Source of the DNA: Oscillospiraceae bacterium
Lineage (GTDB): Bacteria > Bacillota_A > Clostridia > Oscillospirales > Ruminococcaceae
Direction of reading: 5' to 3'
NCBI GenBank assembly: GCA_017523995.1
Contig: JAFWUX010000206.1
Coordinates: 1 to 8,318, forward strand
DNA: 8,318 nucleotides
Shown here: piece after piece, positions 6,730 through 8,318 of the stretch
Numbering within the stretch: position 1 is the first letter of the stretch
Layout of the letters: the number at the start of each line of letters is the position of its first letter
The notes under the pieces: model-generated
The model's input: only the letters and a program-made list of their open reading frames with translations
Database searches by the model: none
Told to the model about the DNA's origin: nothing
Translations under genes and position numbers: made by a program

Positions 6730-7070
6730 CAGATACCGAATAAAAGCATTTGAGTAAGAATATGAGGATACGAGAGAGGATAGCCGGCAGTAGATCCCGA
6801 CCTTCGGCATGATCGACCTCTTCTTGTGGATTATGTACGGATCAGCTTGACTTTTCATCTTTTCATTCGCAATCTTTCCGATCTTTTCCGTGACGGCCTG
6901 CCGCCGCAGCTCACGTCTTTGTGCTGTGAAGCTTCGTCGAATCCTGAGTGTTTCTTTCATCGGCTATCCGCATCAGGAAGCGGTGAAAAACGGAAGGTGT
7001 AGTCGGAGGCAGCGGGCAGGGGAGCAGAGAACGTAAGTCTGCCAATGCTGCAGGACGTATCCTTATATTG
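6730..7070. other. Intergenic stretch with weak traces of decayed coding sequence
   Basis: No convincing intact gene lies between the repeat-protein stop and the kinase promoter. A 103-codon minus-strand frame (6960-6649) crosses the promoter and stops inside the leader, so it is unlikely to be functional as it stands. Its middle encodes MPKVGIYCRLSS (near 6810-6775), which resembles the first beta strand of serine recombinases (commonly KVAIYCRxS), then loses any resemblance. The part before it is basic and helical and is unrecognised. No clear terminator for the repeat-protein gene is visible; the only candidates are short stems such as CCGC...GCGG near 6965-6980. Confidence 0.35.
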
Positions 7071-8318
7071 TTATGCAGTTTCCAGCATTTTCAGCAGTGC
7101 TCTTACATCCATAACCGTAACAAATCCGTCAGAATCCAGATCCGGATCGGCATTCAGCAAACCGAGGCGCTGCGCATCATTCAAGGTATCGTCCTCGTTG
7201 ACAAAACGCGCAAGCAGAACCGCGTCAGCGACCGTGATTTTTCCGTTTCCGTCCATATCACCCCTGATCGCATCCGGTGATTCACCGAGAGAAGCAAAGG
7301 GGAATCCGTGTTCTTCTGCAAACTGCTGTGCAAAAGAGCCGTTATAGCTGTGAATCGTCGTATTTCCGTCATTATGCGGAATGGTATCGTAGATGTTTTC
7401 GACCGAAATCATGCAGTTCGGATTCTCTATTGTAATCTCCTGCATCTTATCACATCCGTAAAATGCATAATTGTCGATCAGCGTGACGCTTTGCGGAATC
7501 GTGATTTCTTCGATGGCCGTCTGCCGGAAAGCACAAGGGCCGATTTCCTGCATATCACTGCCAATCTCAACATCCTTCAGGCTTTCGCACATTGCAAAAG
7601 CCCACTCCCGGATATGTGTGACGCCGTCCGGAACGGTGATTGCTTTCAGGGAAACATCCTCGTAAAAGGCATACGGCTCGATGCATTTCAGGCTGTCGTT
7701 CAGGCTGACCGTTTCCAGCGACGTACAGTGCGAAAATGCAAATTCTCCGATGGTTTCGACACTGTTTCCAAGCACCACCTCTTTCAGATTGGAACAGCCG
7801 CAGAAAGTATTTGGCTGGATTTCTGCAAGTCCGTTTCCGGTCTTTACAGATGTCAGTCCATCACATCGGTAGAACGCCAATTCGCCGATAAAAACGGTAC
7901 TGTCCGGAATCGTAACAGCGGTGATATCCTTGTTTTCACTGAATGCATTGGCGCAGATTTTTGTGACGCCCTCCGGAATGATAACATCACCGGTGCAGCC
8001 GGAGCCGTCCAGCAAAATACCGCTGACAATGACAAGCGGATCATTCTCCTGTAACGCTCTGCACCATGCCGTATCCTCAAAGGGATTGCTTTCGACACGG
8101 ATACTGCCGGGGAACTGAACATCAGCCAGGTTTTTGCATCCGTAGAATACACCGGAGCCGACAAATTCCGTGCCTTCCGGTATGACAATTTTAGTGAGCG
8201 AATCGCATTCGGAAAATGCACTGCTGCCGATATTTTTCAAACTGTCCGGAAATGTAAAATCACCGAGCTGTTCGCAGCCGGAAAAAGCGGCACTTTCGAT
8301 TTCGGTCAGACCGTCCGG
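7071..8318 (-). CDS. BspA-type leucine-rich-repeat protein with C-terminal type I dockerin (5' end outside window)
   Basis: The frame is open to the right edge, so the N terminus is missing; 415 residues are visible. They contain about twelve BspA-like (LRR_5) repeats with a regular 23-residue period. The aromatic anchor falls at F12, F35, F58, F80, F126, F149, F172, F195, F218, F241, F264 and F286, in the pattern AF-x-x-C-x-x-L followed by IP-x-x-V. One stretch (81-125) departs from the repeat, with NDPLVIVSGILLDGSGCTGD. A capping strand (TIHSYNGS...FASL, 321-344) ends the repeats. The last 62 residues are a complete dockerin with two calcium loops: D354, D356, N358, G359, D365 and D393, D395, D397, G398, D404. 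Such proteins are extracellular and often bind proteins, surfaces or glycans; the dockerin implies attachment to a cohesin-bearing scaffold. A signal peptide should lie beyond the window. The binding target is unknown. Confidence 0.92.
   Translation of the reverse strand, partial: PDGLTEIESAAFSGCEQLGDFTFPDSLKNIGSSAFSECDSLTKIVIPEGTEFVGSGVFYGCKNLADVQFPGSIRVESNPFEDTAWCRALQENDPLVIVSGILLDGSGCTGDVIIPEGVTKICANAFSENKDITAVTIPDSTVFIGELAFYRCDGLTSVKTGNGLAEIQPNTFCGCSNLKEVVLGNSVETIGEFAFSHCTSLETVSLNDSLKCIEPYAFYEDVSLKAITVPDGVTHIREWAFAMCESLKDVEIGSDMQEIGPCAFRQTAIEEITIPQSVTLIDNYAFYGCDKMQEITIENPNCMISVENIYDTIPHNDGNTTIHSYNGSFAQQFAEEHGFPFASLGESPDAIRGDMDGNGKITVADAVLLARFVNEDDTLNDAQRLGLLNADPDLDSDGFVTVMDVRALLKMLETA

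Noticed and set aside
6649..6960. 103-codon minus-strand frame as an intact gene
   Set aside because: It runs through the strong promoter and into the leader of the next gene, has no good ribosome-binding site, and resembles nothing over its length.
7308..8054. 248-codon plus-strand frame
   Set aside because: It is the complement of the leucine-rich repeats; the minus strand has clear repeats and a dockerin, while this frame is Cys/Arg-rich with no domain.
8238..8240. TTG at 8240 as the start of the repeat protein
   Set aside because: The same frame stays open to the window edge and encodes further repeat sequence (ESAAFSGCEQL), so the TTG is an internal Leu codon.

Overview
The window looks like part of a chromosome of a fibre-degrading Gram-positive anaerobe of the Ruminococcus type (Clostridia). 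Two proteins carry type I dockerin sequence, the tags that plug enzymes into cellulosome scaffolds. One belongs to a CE2-like acetyl-esterase and the other to a BspA-type leucine-rich-repeat protein. The promoters are sigma-A-like (TTGACA, 17 bp, TATAAT-like). The assignment rests on gene content, not on a marker gene. No rRNA, tRNA, CRISPR array or intact mobile element is visible.

All four genes lie on the minus strand, so transcription runs from high to low coordinates. In that order they are: (1) 8318-7071, a BspA-type repeat protein ending in a complete two-loop dockerin, with its N terminus outside the window; (2) 6513-2497, a 1338-residue cytoplasmic-looking protein built from two diverged copies of a kinase-like module; (3) 2027-318, a secreted esterase with a half dockerin, a CE2-type jelly roll, an SGNH hydrolase domain and a C-terminal beta-sandwich module; (4) 192-1, the start of another secreted protein that runs off the window. 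Genes 2, 3 and 4 each have their own readable promoter, so this is a row of separately transcribed genes and not one operon. A long perfect hairpin (2389-2428) probably terminates gene 2.

The secreted genes fit a shared job at the cell surface. The esterase would remove acetyl groups from hemicellulose, and the repeat protein would be displayed on or held in a cellulosome-like complex. Gene 2 does not fit this picture. It has no signal peptide, membrane segment or dockerin. Both halves carry motifs reminiscent of the PI3/PI4-kinase, actin-fragmin-kinase and HipA groups: a DRHxxN-type catalytic loop, then a GIDND metal-binding-type motif. The first copy has DRHAGN and the second DRNESN, suggesting one conventional and one altered active site. 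The long C-terminal helical tail resembles nothing I recognise. This is the best candidate for an undescribed system.

Two intergenic stretches are long. 2108-2496 holds the terminator hairpin plus about 280 bp of unexplained sequence. 6514-7070 holds the promoter and a 181-nt hairpin-bearing leader of gene 2, plus about 340 bp with only weak traces of decayed coding sequence.
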